Source: Flavihumibacter cheonanensis (GTDB lineage Bacteria > Bacteroidota > Bacteroidia > Chitinophagales > Chitinophagaceae). From it: a stretch of DNA of 64,000 nt. Shown piece by piece: positions 43,608-52,434 of the stretch. The stretch is from assembly GCF_022352215.1 (NCBI RefSeq), contig NZ_JAKRWF010000004.1, positions 434,001 through 498,000 on the forward strand. The letters run 5' to 3'. Under the pieces are notes generated by a model. It made no database searches. It was not told the origin of the DNA and worked only from the letters and a program-made list of their open reading frames with translations. Position 1 is the first letter of the stretch. Every line of letters starts with the position of its first letter. The position numbers were made by a program, and so were the translations under genes.

Positions 43608-44900
43608 ATGAAAAATGAAAAAACAAAGTATCGGTGGACGATATGCGGACTGGTATTTTTTGCCACTACGATTAACTATCTCGACCGGGCAGTTATAAGT
43701 CTATTAAAAGGTCCGCTTGAACTGGAATTCGGCTGGTCTGAATCAGACTATGCAAATATTGTAATTGCCTTTCAGTTATCCTATGCCATTGGTTTATTGT
43801 TGATGGGTCCCCTGGTCGATAAGATAGGAACCAAAATGGGCTATGCACTTGCCATTATCGGCTGGAGTTTCGCAGCAGGTGGTCATGCGCTGGTGAGTTC
43901 CACACTTGGATTTATTGTTGCAAGAGCTGCCCTGGGTATAACTGAGGCTGGTAACTTTCCGGCGGCTATCAAAACCGTAGCGGAATGGTTTCCCAAAAAA
44001 GAGAGAGCACTGGCAACCGGTCTCTTTAATTCAGGCGCCAATGTAGGCGCCATCCTGGCACCACTGACTGTACCCTATATTGCAGCCACCTGGGGATGGG
44101 AGTGGGCATTCATCCTGACTGCTGCAACCGGTTTTATCTGGCTGATCTTCTGGTTTAAATCTTATAGCGCCCCTGCTGTACATCCAAAAGTTAACAGTGA
44201 AGAACTGGCCCATATCAATAGTGATACAGCTGCAGAACCTACGACTGATGAAAGTCCTAAACTCCCCTGGTTCAGCCTGCTTGGTTTCCGGCAGACCTGG
44301 GCCTTTGTGCTTGGGAAGTTTCTTACCGATCCCGTTTGGTGGTTTTACCTTTTCTGGCTGCCTTCTTTTCTGAAAGCGGAATACCAGATGGATAATACTG
44401 CCATCGCTATACCGGTTGCACTGGTTTACATGATGTCAACGGTAGGTAGCGTGGTAGGAGGCTGGTTGCCCTTATGCTTTATCAAATCTGGTTGGCCGGT
44501 ATTCAGAAGCCGAAAAACAGCCATGTTCATTTATGCATTGGGAGCTTTGCCGGTGATGCTGGCTCAATGGTTGGGAAGTATCAATATGTGGCTGGCTGTT
44601 TTGATAATCGGACTGGCGGCAGCTGCCCACCAGGCCTGGAGTGCTAATATATTTACTACTGTATCCGATATGTTTCCCAAATCTTCTGTTGGATCAGTAA
44701 CCGGATTGGGTGGGATGGCTGGCGCATTGGGGGGGATCTTAATTGCTAAGATGGCCGGACTGCTCTTCGATCATTATAAAGCGCTGGGCAAGATTGAAGC
44801 CGGTTATTTTATCATGTTTCTGGTATGTTCAATGGCCTACCTGGTTGCCTGGGGAATCATGCACCTGCTGGTTCCTAAAATGAAAGAGATCAAAGTTTGA
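43608..44900 (+). CDS. MFS hexuronate transporter (ExuT/ACS family)
   Basis: 430 residues and twelve membrane helices. The first helix TTINYLDRAVISLLKGPL, followed by LSYAIGLLLMGPLVDKIGTKMGYA and ALGITEAGNFPAAIKTVAEWFPKKERALATGLFNSGANVGAILAP, is characteristic of the anion:cation symporter (ACS) family to which ExuT and GudP belong. Takes up galacturonate, glucuronate or a related acid by proton symport. It follows eda by 14 bases. Confidence 0.88.
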   Translation: MKNEKTKYRWTICGLVFFATTINYLDRAVISLLKGPLELEFGWSESDYANIVIAFQLSYAIGLLLMGPLVDKIGTKMGYALAIIGWSFAAGGHALVSSTLGFIVARAALGITEAGNFPAAIKTVAEWFPKKERALATGLFNSGANVGAILAPLTVPYIAATWGWEWAFILTAATGFIWLIFWFKSYSAPAVHPKVNSEELAHINSDTAAEPTTDESPKLPWFSLLGFRQTWAFVLGKFLTDPVWWFYLFWLPSFLKAEYQMDNTAIAIPVALVYMMSTVGSVVGGWLPLCFIKSGWPVFRSRKTAMFIYALGALPVMLAQWLGSINMWLAVLIIGLAAAAHQAWSANIFTTVSDMFPKSSVGSVTGLGGMAGALGGILIAKMAGLLFDHYKALGKIEAGYFIMFLVCSMAYLVAWGIMHLLVPKMKEIKV

Positions 44901-44925
44901 TTATTTTAGACCTCAAAAAGCAATC

Positions 44926-45843
44926 ATGCCAACTGCCATTTGGGGAATCGATTTGGGAGGAACAAAAATAGAAGGGGTAATCCTGCCTGCTACCGGTGAT
45001 CCGCAACCGATCCTTCGAACCCGCATTCCAACAGAAGCCGACAAAGGCTATCAACATATTGTTTCCCAAATAGGCGTACTGGTAAAGCGCATGAAAGAGG
45101 AATCCGGCCTTAAACCTGAAAGAATAGGAATAGGAACCCCGGGTGTACTGGACCCTATCCTGCAAACCATGAAGAACTGCAACAGTACAGCACTGAATGG
45201 TAATCCCCTGAAAGCGGACCTGGAAAAAGAGCTGGGAATACCTGTGGTGCTGGCAAATGATGCCAACTGCTTTGCCCTGGCAGAAGCCCAATGGGGAGCA
45301 GTAAAGCAGGTGGTTCCCGATGCCAGGATGGTTTTTGGTATCATTATGGGTACCGGCGTAGGTGGAGGCATTGTTCATAATGGACTCATCTGGGAAGGCA
45401 AAAATGGAATTGCAGGAGAATGGGGACATATCTTTCTCGATGAATCCGGTGGCCCCTGTTATTGCGGTCGCGCTGGTTGTGTGGAAACCATATTAAGCGG
45501 ACCTGCATTACAGCGGTATTATACAAAGGAGTCCGGATTAAGAAAGACCCTGAAGGAAATTGTGGAAGCTGCCAGCCAGGGTGAAGAAGCAGCCATTATG
45601 ACCCTGGACCGACTGCATCAATATTTCGGGAAAGCAGTATCAATAATCACCAATTTGCTGGATCCGGATGTAATCCTTGTTGGGGGAGGAGTTGGAAATA
45701 TTGCCAGTATCTATACCGAAGGGAAAGCCAGCCTTGAAAAACATATCTTCAATAACCGGCTGGATACACCTGTTCTGGCACCGAAATTGGGCGACAGTGC
45801 GGGTGTTTTTGGTGCAGCTGCATTGGTAGCTGGGCCTCGCTAG
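44926..45843 (+). CDS. ROK-family sugar kinase
   Basis: 305 residues: ATP-binding IDLGGTKIEGVIL at the start, FGIIMGTGVGGGIVHNG, and the ROK zinc motif GPCYCGRAGCVETILSGP with the Cys residues. The family phosphorylates free hexoses (fructokinase- or glucokinase-like). Last gene of the uronate block; its role could be entry of a neutral sugar released together with the uronate. Substrate not certain. Confidence 0.86.
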   Translation: MPTAIWGIDLGGTKIEGVILPATGDPQPILRTRIPTEADKGYQHIVSQIGVLVKRMKEESGLKPERIGIGTPGVLDPILQTMKNCNSTALNGNPLKADLEKELGIPVVLANDANCFALAEAQWGAVKQVVPDARMVFGIIMGTGVGGGIVHNGLIWEGKNGIAGEWGHIFLDESGGPCYCGRAGCVETILSGPALQRYYTKESGLRKTLKEIVEAASQGEEAAIMTLDRLHQYFGKAVSIITNLLDPDVILVGGGVGNIASIYTEGKASLEKHIFNNRLDTPVLAPKLGDSAGVFGAAALVAGPR

Positions 45844-45857
45844 GAGTCGGAGCCAAC

Positions 45858-47072
45858 ATGGAAGTTTTTTTTCAAATATTGTTTTGGGTTAGCCTGCTGT
45901 TACTCTTATATATTTATATAGTATATGGGCTACTGGTGTATATCCTGGCGCAAAGAAAACCGGGGTCCGCGCCAGGCAAGCTGACCGACAGGGAGCTGCC
46001 ATCTCTCACAGTCCTGATCCCTGCCTTTAATGAGGCTGCCGTAATAGGGGGGAAAATCCGTAATACTCTTTCCCTTCGATATCCAAGGGAGAAATTCAGA
46101 GTGCTTATTATAACCGATGGGTCCACTGACGGTACAGAACAGATTGTGCGGGCATTTCCCCAGGTGGACCTGCTGCATGAGGCTGTACGGCTTGGAAAGG
46201 CAGCTGCTATCAACCGGGCTATGCAGGATATAACAAGTGACCTGGTTGTTCTGACAGATGCCAATACCGTGTTGAATGAAGAGGCGCTGCTGCAACTGGT
46301 ACAATCCTTTGACAACCCAGCTATAGGTGCAGTATCAGGAGAGAAACTGGTAGTGAGTTCAGGAGCTGAAGAACTCTCATCAGAAGGAGAAGGCCTTTAC
46401 TGGAAATATGAATCCTTTCTGAAGCAGAATGACGCCCGGCTTCACAGCATTGTGGGAGCCGCTGGAGAATTGCTGGCTTTGAGGACCAACCTGTTTACTC
46501 CGCTGGAACCAGATACAGTGCTGGATGATTTTATACTTTCCATGCGGATCTGTGAAGCGGGCTACCGGGTAGCCTATCAGCCGGATGCAAGAGCTGTAGA
46601 GGCTGGTTCTTTTAATCTGGCAGAGGAACAAAAAAGAAAGATCCGGATTGCTGCAGGAGGCTTCCAGGCGCTGGGCAGATTATCCAAAAGCTGGGAATAC
46701 AGGAACAACCCACTTTTGTTTTTTCAATTCTTTTCCCACCGGGTTTTGCGCTGGGTGGCAGCAGCACCGGCATTGATACTGTTGGCGCTAAGCACGATTT
46801 ACCTGGTTGTAAAAGGAGCAGGTGGGGTATACGAACTGGCTGGGTTGGTTCAGCTTCTCTTTTATGGCCTGGCTGTAATTGGCTGGCTGGGAGCTCGTAC
46901 AAATACGAAATGGCCCATCGTATATATCCCCTATTATTTTGTTTTCATGCATTGGGCAATCCTGGCCGGACTAATAAAATATCTTACTGGCGGAACAGAT
47001 GCCAGGTGGGAAAAAGCAAACCGCATAAGGGTTCCCGTTAATCCGGAGTCTGGGGATGCATCCGGTGAATAA
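45858..47072 (+). CDS. Membrane GT2-family glycosyltransferase
   Basis: 404 residues: one N-terminal helix (FWVSLLLLLYIYIVYGLLVYI), a cytosolic GT2 domain (LIPAFNEAAVIGGKI, IITDGSTDGTEQI, LTDANTVLNEEAL, EPDTVLDDF, with an RKIRIAAG region near the acceptor site) and three or four C-terminal helices. It resembles processive synthases for surface polysaccharide. The canonical QxxRW is weak here. It starts 14 bases after the ROK gene, but belongs functionally with the sugar-transferase genes that follow. Confidence 0.82.
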   Translation: MEVFFQILFWVSLLLLLYIYIVYGLLVYILAQRKPGSAPGKLTDRELPSLTVLIPAFNEAAVIGGKIRNTLSLRYPREKFRVLIITDGSTDGTEQIVRAFPQVDLLHEAVRLGKAAAINRAMQDITSDLVVLTDANTVLNEEALLQLVQSFDNPAIGAVSGEKLVVSSGAEELSSEGEGLYWKYESFLKQNDARLHSIVGAAGELLALRTNLFTPLEPDTVLDDFILSMRICEAGYRVAYQPDARAVEAGSFNLAEEQKRKIRIAAGGFQALGRLSKSWEYRNNPLLFFQFFSHRVLRWVAAAPALILLALSTIYLVVKGAGGVYELAGLVQLLFYGLAVIGWLGARTNTKWPIVYIPYYFVFMHWAILAGLIKYLTGGTDARWEKANRIRVPVNPESGDASGE

Positions 47073-47152
47073 GTATTTTTACGCTGAAATAGAAAAAAGT
47101 CCTCCGTAGATTTCTTAAAATCGAAATATATATTACTTTTACCCCACGATAG

Positions 47153-47172
47153 CCTAAGTACATGCACTTAGG
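47153..47172. repeat. Inverted repeat upstream of receiver gene
   Basis: CCTAAGT and ACTTAGG, perfect 7-bp arms, enclose ACATGC. It lies in the 274-base gap between the GT2 gene and the receiver gene, which holds no open gene; the rest of the gap shows repeated ACCGTTCCA words (near 47183 and 47285) but no clear promoter. Could end the GT2 transcript or bind a regulator. Confidence 0.4.
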
Positions 47173-47346
47173 AAGCTTGCTTACCGTTCCACAATCCTAA
47201 GAACTCGCCTCCATTAGTAGTATTTTTCTGATTACCCATCAGGTAGCGCTGATGTTGATTGTTCCAAGTACCCATTGAAAGCCTAACCGTTCCAATTGAA
47301 CTCCTATTGAAAAATTGAGTTTCTAACAAAACTTAATTATTCAAGG

Positions 47347-47751
47347 ATGAAAAGAAAAATACTCGTAATCACAGCTAGTAAATCGATTCGATTTTTACTG
47401 CACACTGTTTTGAGTGAACAATTTTCAGCCATCACTGCTTCAGAAGCAGGAGATGCCATGTATTGGTTAACCAGGTCAGAGCTGCCATCTGCTATTGTAG
47501 TAGATCCTGAACTGCCTGATACCGCTAACTGGGAAATTGTCGAATACTTTAAAACAAGTGAGCTGTATAAGAATATACCTATGGTAGTGATTTCGTCTTT
47601 GGAAGAAGAAGAAATTGCAACTGTATGTACCCGTTATGATGTGGAAGCAGCGTTTCACAAACCATTTAATCCCGTTGACCTTATAAAAACACTGGAAGCT
47701 TTGACCAAATCGCCTGTAGCAGGATCGAAAAAACTGTTGAAAGTGGTTTGA
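47347..47751 (+). CDS. Stand-alone receiver (CheY-like) domain protein
   Basis: 134 residues of receiver fold: phospho-acceptor Asp53 in IVVDPELPD, and the conserved Lys105 in FHKPFNPVDLI. The two acidic metal-binding residues normally near the N-terminus are replaced (ITASKSIRF), so phosphorylation may be poor or absent. No output domain. It lies 27 bases before a sugar transferase that itself carries a receiver-like domain, which suggests joint control of polysaccharide synthesis. Confidence 0.82.
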   Translation: MKRKILVITASKSIRFLLHTVLSEQFSAITASEAGDAMYWLTRSELPSAIVVDPELPDTANWEIVEYFKTSELYKNIPMVVISSLEEEEIATVCTRYDVEAAFHKPFNPVDLIKTLEALTKSPVAGSKKLLKVV

Positions 47752-47778
47752 TAAAACTTTCGAATAAATCTTACCTGA

Positions 47779-48942
47779 ATGGAACAAACTTTACAATTAA
47801 CCCCAATAGCTTCCCAGCAGCCAACCTATCGCAGGTATTCAATTACCCGCGAGCATCAGGCCGCACCGGTGGCTGTTTTGCATAACAGGGAATTTTTCTT
47901 TATTGGAAAAAATTCCCGCAATATTGATTATCTCGTTCACCTGTTTGAAGGTGGATATGCCGCTGAATCCGTTCCGAAGGCGATAGCTATTCTTCAGCGC
48001 ATCGATTCTCAATCAAAAACTATACCACAAGTTATTATTGTGGAAGGAAATTTGGAATTGGCTGAAGCAGCTAACCTGAATGCCTACCTGAAGTCAATTG
48101 AAAAGTTCCGTGCTATACCGGTAATCATGGATTCTGCCGGTAAAATGGTGGAAGCAAAAGATAAGGCATTGCTGATGCGTTTATTCGATGACGTTATTGA
48201 TACCCGCAAAGCAGACGACAAACTGATCCAGCGTGTTGATTTTCTTTCAAAAGTGAAAAAGAGGAACTGTTCCCGATCTGAATATAAAATGGAGCAGGTG
48301 GCTGAGCAGGCGAAACTGACGCCACTTGGAGTTGGAAGAAGATTGTTTGATATCCTGGTATCTTCAATAGCTCTGATTCTTTTGAGTCCGGTTATGTTAC
48401 TGATCGCAATGATCATCAAACTGGAGAGCAGGGGTCCTGTTTTTTATATTTCGAAAAGAGCAGGTCGTGGTTATCGGATCTTCAACTTTTATAAGTTCCG
48501 CACCATGAAACTCGATGCCGAAGAGCTGAAAGATGCGGTTAAGCATAGAAATGAGTACAACGAGGACAATGGATGTGTATTCTTTAAAATCACCAATGAC
48601 CCGCGTGCAACCCGCTTTGGTCGATTCCTGAGAAACTCCAGTTTGGATGAGCTTCCACAGTTTTTCAATGTATTGCTGGGGGATATGTCAATAGTTGGTA
48701 ATCGTCCTTTACCCTTGTATGAAGCTGCAATGCTTACTACAGATGAATGGTCAAAGCGGTTCATGGCTCCAGCAGGTATAACGGGTTTATGGCAGATCCG
48801 TAAAAAAGATCGCCATTGCATGTCTGTGGAAGAACGCATCAAGCTGGACATCACTTATGCGCAAAAACAGAATTTCTTATTTGATTTATGGATCATAGCT
48901 CATACACCTCCAGCCCTGATTCAAAAATCAAATATTTCCTGA
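47779..48942 (+). CDS. Polyprenyl-phosphate sugar transferase with N-terminal receiver-like domain
   Basis: 387 residues. Residues ~185-385 are a bacterial sugar transferase (PF02397 type): one membrane helix (RRLFDILVSSIALILLSPVM), FNFYKFRTMK, LDELPQFFNVLLGDMSIVGNRPLPL and TGLWQI. The first ~165 residues have the alternating pattern of a receiver (FFIGKNSRNIDYLVHLFEGGY, VIIVEGNLELAEAANL, RAIPVIMDSAGKM), but the phospho-Asp position is Glu and the Lys is lost, so it looks like a pseudo-receiver. It loads the first sugar onto undecaprenyl phosphate for a surface polysaccharide. Confidence 0.88.
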   Translation: MEQTLQLTPIASQQPTYRRYSITREHQAAPVAVLHNREFFFIGKNSRNIDYLVHLFEGGYAAESVPKAIAILQRIDSQSKTIPQVIIVEGNLELAEAANLNAYLKSIEKFRAIPVIMDSAGKMVEAKDKALLMRLFDDVIDTRKADDKLIQRVDFLSKVKKRNCSRSEYKMEQVAEQAKLTPLGVGRRLFDILVSSIALILLSPVMLLIAMIIKLESRGPVFYISKRAGRGYRIFNFYKFRTMKLDAEELKDAVKHRNEYNEDNGCVFFKITNDPRATRFGRFLRNSSLDELPQFFNVLLGDMSIVGNRPLPLYEAAMLTTDEWSKRFMAPAGITGLWQIRKKDRHCMSVEERIKLDITYAQKQNFLFDLWIIAHTPPALIQKSNIS

Positions 48943-48962
48943 GCAACATATTTCCCAACCTA

Positions 48963-48986
48963 AAGCCGGCCTTACGCCGGCTTTTT
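48963..48986 (+). terminator. Intrinsic terminator after sugar transferase
   Basis: AAGCCGGC and GCCGGCTT pair around a CTTAC loop and run into TTT. It lies 20 bases after the stop at 48942 and ends the receiver-sugar transferase transcript. Confidence 0.88.
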
Positions 48987-49033
48987 AGGTTGTATTTAGA
49001 ATACGGTTCTTTTTTTATACTTTTCCGATTAAT

Positions 49034-50239
49034 GTGGTAACATTTTTATACATAGCCGGATTATTGATTTTTATCTACCTGTTTTGCAGCATAACCTATT
49101 TACTGGTTGTTGCAATAGCCGGACTTATGTACCGCGAAGACCCTATCCCGGAAGCCAGTGAACTGGCAAACATCCTGATATTAATTCCAAGTTTCCGCGA
49201 TGATCACATTATCTGCCATACTGTACAGGAAGCAATTTTGCACAATTATCCCAGGGATAAATTTGATGTGATGGTTGTGGCGGATTCTCTGAAGCCGATG
49301 ACTGTACAACAACTCCGGCATTTTGGTGCAAGTGTACTGGAGGTTAATACCAGGATGAAATCGCGCTCCATCCATTCCGCATTGGAAACATTGCTGCCTG
49401 GTCAATACGATCTGGTAATGTTGCTGGATGCAGACAATATTATGAAACCGGATTGCCTTCGCCTTGTAAACAATGCATATAAAGCAGGTCACCAGGCTAT
49501 TCAATGTCATCGGACTGCAAAAAATGAACAAACCAGTGTTGCCCTGCTGGATGCAATCAGCGAAGAAATCAATAACCACCTCTTTCGCCAGGGGCAACAG
49601 GCGCTTGGTTTTTCAGCAGCACCTTCCGGCTCCGGAATGGCATTCGAATTTAACCTGCTTAAATCCATCTTCAACTGGAAGCCGATTTTGGAGAACCCAG
49701 GTGAAGACAGAGAAATTGATATGCAATTATTGAAAAGGGGTATCCAAATGCATTATCTGCCGGAAGCATGGGTGCTGGACGAAAAAGTAGCCAGTCACGA
49801 TGTTTTCGAAAAGCAACGCCTTCGCTGGCTGGAAGCCCAGTGGTACCATCTTCGGATGTTTTGGGAACCGGATATGATTGGCATCTATAAAGACCGCCAC
49901 TATTACAACAAACTGGTGCAAAACTTATTGTTGCCAAGGTCTTTATACCTGGTTGTTTTTTCGGCTATCCTGGTATTGGTAATCATTCGATATGCCACCG
50001 GATGGGCTTTTTTCTTTCCGGTACCCGGTTGGTGGCTGAGCCTGCTCCTGTTTTTCCTGCTAACACTTGCCATTGCCATGCCTTCCAGGTATTATTCTTC
50101 TCCCACCATTAAAGCATTACTCAGTTTACCCGCTTTGATGGTAGCCATGTTAAGAGCATTGCTGAAAGTTAAAACCGGTAGAAAAGAATTTATTCCAACA
50201 CCCAAATCCTATACCGGGCTGAAAGAATCTCAGAAATAA
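49034..50239 (+). CDS. Membrane GT2-family glycosyltransferase (cellulose-synthase-like)
   Basis: 401 residues: an N-terminal helix (YIAGLLIFIYLFCSITYLLV), a GT2 domain with LILIPSFRDD, MVVADS, LDADN (DxD-type) and the QRLRW motif, and C-terminal helices. GEDREID supplies the catalytic acid. A good match to processive beta-glycan synthases. The start is GTG at 49034, as no in-frame ATG precedes the domain; the nearby ATG is out of frame. It is separated from the sugar transferase by a terminator and so has its own promoter. Confidence 0.82.
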   Translation: MVTFLYIAGLLIFIYLFCSITYLLVVAIAGLMYREDPIPEASELANILILIPSFRDDHIICHTVQEAILHNYPRDKFDVMVVADSLKPMTVQQLRHFGASVLEVNTRMKSRSIHSALETLLPGQYDLVMLLDADNIMKPDCLRLVNNAYKAGHQAIQCHRTAKNEQTSVALLDAISEEINNHLFRQGQQALGFSAAPSGSGMAFEFNLLKSIFNWKPILENPGEDREIDMQLLKRGIQMHYLPEAWVLDEKVASHDVFEKQRLRWLEAQWYHLRMFWEPDMIGIYKDRHYYNKLVQNLLLPRSLYLVVFSAILVLVIIRYATGWAFFFPVPGWWLSLLLFFLLTLAIAMPSRYYSSPTIKALLSLPALMVAMLRALLKVKTGRKEFIPTPKSYTGLKESQK

Positions 50240-50250
50240 TCCCGGTATGC

Positions 50251-50258
50251 TAATTTTG
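50251..50258 (+). promoter_or_regulatory. -7 box upstream of recG
   Basis: TAATTTTG is an exact TAnnTTTG match, ending 8 bases before the TTG start codon of recG. Transcription would begin about 4 bases before the start codon. No -33 TTG is seen 19-21 bases upstream. Confidence 0.45.
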
Positions 50259-50266
50259 AGCCCAAA

Positions 50267-52387
50267 TTGTCTTCCATCAACTTTGATGCACCCATATTAT
50301 CCAGTCCGATTGAATACCTGAAAGGGGTAGGTCCGCTGCGGGCAGACATCCTGAAAAAAGAATTGCAAATTTTCACCTTCCGTGATCTGCTGGATCATTT
50401 TCCCCTCCGGCATATTGATCGAACTAAAATTACTCAACTCGCTGCGGTTAGTCCCTCCATGGAATACATCCAGGTAGCCGGTACTATTCAATCCATGCAA
50501 GTCCTGGGAGAAAACCGGGGCCGAAGATTGGTTGCCCAACTCAAAGATGGAACCGGTGTATTGGAACTCGTCTGGTTCCAGGGAATTAACTGGATACAGA
50601 AAAACATACAAATCGGACAGGCTTATCTGGTTTATGGCAAAACAGGTTATTTCAATGGGATGCTCCAGCTTACACATCCGGAAATGGAAGTTTATACACC
50701 TGCCAAAGCAGGGGGAAAAGCATTTCTTGAGCCTATCTATCCAAGCACAGAAAAACTAAAAGCCAAATCCCTTGGCGGGCGGCAATTAGGCAAACTACTG
50801 TTTACCCTGCTGGAAGCTTTGCAGGAAAGAGATCTTCCCGAAAACCTGCCGGCTCGTTTGTTGCAGGAATACCAGTTTCCTACGAGATATGAAGCCTATC
50901 AGCAGATCCATTTTCCCATATCAGACCCGGCCTACCAGCGCGCACTTGCCAGGCTGAAATTTGAAGAATTATTCATTGCACAACTCCGGCTTGGATTGAT
51001 AAAACTCGAACGGCACCGGTATTCAAGAGGAGTTGTCTTTTCTCAGGTAGGTGAACATTTCAATAACTTTTATCATAATCACCTGCCTTTTGCTCTTACC
51101 AATGCACAGAAACGGGTGTTAAAGGAAATCAGGCAGGATATGGCGCATGGAAGGCAGATGAACCGCCTCTTGCAGGGGGATGTTGGTAGCGGCAAAACCA
51201 TTGTGGCATTACTTTCCATGTTACTGGCTGTTGATAACGGATTCCAGGCCAGCCTGATGGCACCCACTGAAATATTAGCCACTCAGCATTACCAGGGACT
51301 CTCTGCACTTTTAAAAGAGATGCCAGTTAAAATTGCATTGCTAACCGGATCCACAAAAGCAGCAGCAAGAAAAAAAATACTGAAAGAACTGGCGGAGGGT
51401 GAGTTGCATTTATTGGTAGGTACACATGCTTTATTAGAGGATCCGGTTCAATTCCGGCAACTGGGATTGGCCATAATTGATGAACAGCATCGCTTTGGTG
51501 TGGCACAAAGAGCGCGACTCTGGAAAAAAGCAAGCATTCCTCCCCATGTGCTGGTTATGACAGCTACGCCTATCCCAAGAACACTGGCCATGACTGCTTA
51601 CGGGGATCTTGATTATAGTATTATTGACGAATTGCCTCCTGGCAGACAACCCATCACAACGGTTCATCGTTTTGACTATTCAAGGGCTCAGGTAATGGAT
51701 TTCATAAAAGAGGAAATTCAGAAAGGCCGGCAGGCGTATTGCATTTTTCCACTCATTGAAGAATCTGAAAAACTGGACCTGGAGAACCTGATGCGGGGAT
51801 ACGAAAACATCAAAGCATTTTTTCCCGAGCCTAAATACTGGATCAGCATGGTGCATGGAAGAATGGCGCCGGATATCAAGGAAACCAATATGCAACGATT
51901 CGTGCAAAACGATACTCAGATCATGGTGGCAACAACAGTGATAGAAGTAGGTGTTAACGTACCCAATGCGAGTGTTATGGTTATTGAAAGTGCAGAAAAA
52001 TTCGGTTTATCACAGCTCCACCAGTTAAGAGGAAGAGTCGGAAGAGGAAGTGAAAAGAGTTTTTGCATATTATTAACAGGCACCCAGCTAACCAATGAGG
52101 CACGCGAACGGTTGAAAATTATGTGTGCTACGAATGATGGTTTCCGGATAGCAGAAAAGGATCTGGAATTGAGAGGCCCGGGTGATATTGAAGGCACCCG
52201 GCAAAGTGGAATGTTGAACTTCAAGCTGGCAGATCTCATAAAAGATAAACAATGGCTGGATGCCGCAAAATACCAGGCAGCACAGGTGCTGGAGACAGAT
52301 CCGGAATTGAAGCGGGAAGAAAACAGCGCGTTAAAATTCTACCTTCAGGCGCAGAAAGGAAAACTGGCCTGGAGCAGGATATCGTAA
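50267..52387 (+). CDS. recG: ATP-dependent DNA helicase RecG
   Basis: 706 residues: the wedge/OB-fold domain first (FPLRHIDRTKITQL, VAGTIQSMQVLGENRGRRLVAQLKDGTGVLELVWF), then the SF2 motor with Walker A Lys310 in GDVGSGKTIVA, motif II DEQH at 405-408, motif III MTATPIPRTLAM, and motif VI QLRGRVGRG. RecG remodels stalled forks and branches Holliday junctions. The start is TTG (50267): no in-frame ATG lies upstream, and the MSSINFDAPILSSPIEYLKGVG start aligns with other RecG proteins. Confidence 0.95.
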   Translation: MSSINFDAPILSSPIEYLKGVGPLRADILKKELQIFTFRDLLDHFPLRHIDRTKITQLAAVSPSMEYIQVAGTIQSMQVLGENRGRRLVAQLKDGTGVLELVWFQGINWIQKNIQIGQAYLVYGKTGYFNGMLQLTHPEMEVYTPAKAGGKAFLEPIYPSTEKLKAKSLGGRQLGKLLFTLLEALQERDLPENLPARLLQEYQFPTRYEAYQQIHFPISDPAYQRALARLKFEELFIAQLRLGLIKLERHRYSRGVVFSQVGEHFNNFYHNHLPFALTNAQKRVLKEIRQDMAHGRQMNRLLQGDVGSGKTIVALLSMLLAVDNGFQASLMAPTEILATQHYQGLSALLKEMPVKIALLTGSTKAAARKKILKELAEGELHLLVGTHALLEDPVQFRQLGLAIIDEQHRFGVAQRARLWKKASIPPHVLVMTATPIPRTLAMTAYGDLDYSIIDELPPGRQPITTVHRFDYSRAQVMDFIKEEIQKGRQAYCIFPLIEESEKLDLENLMRGYENIKAFFPEPKYWISMVHGRMAPDIKETNMQRFVQNDTQIMVATTVIEVGVNVPNASVMVIESAEKFGLSQLHQLRGRVGRGSEKSFCILLTGTQLTNEARERLKIMCATNDGFRIAEKDLELRGPGDIEGTRQSGMLNFKLADLIKDKQWLDAAKYQAAQVLETDPELKREENSALKFYLQAQKGKLAWSRIS

Positions 52388-52434
52388 ATCTACTGACTGG
52401 AATAATCGATTATTTGATGTAAATTCAATAGACC

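Noticed and set aside
45858-47072. GT2 as part of the uronate pathway
   Set aside because: It is only 14 bases after the ROK gene, but its function and the following genes fit surface polysaccharide synthesis; the closeness is probably read-through.
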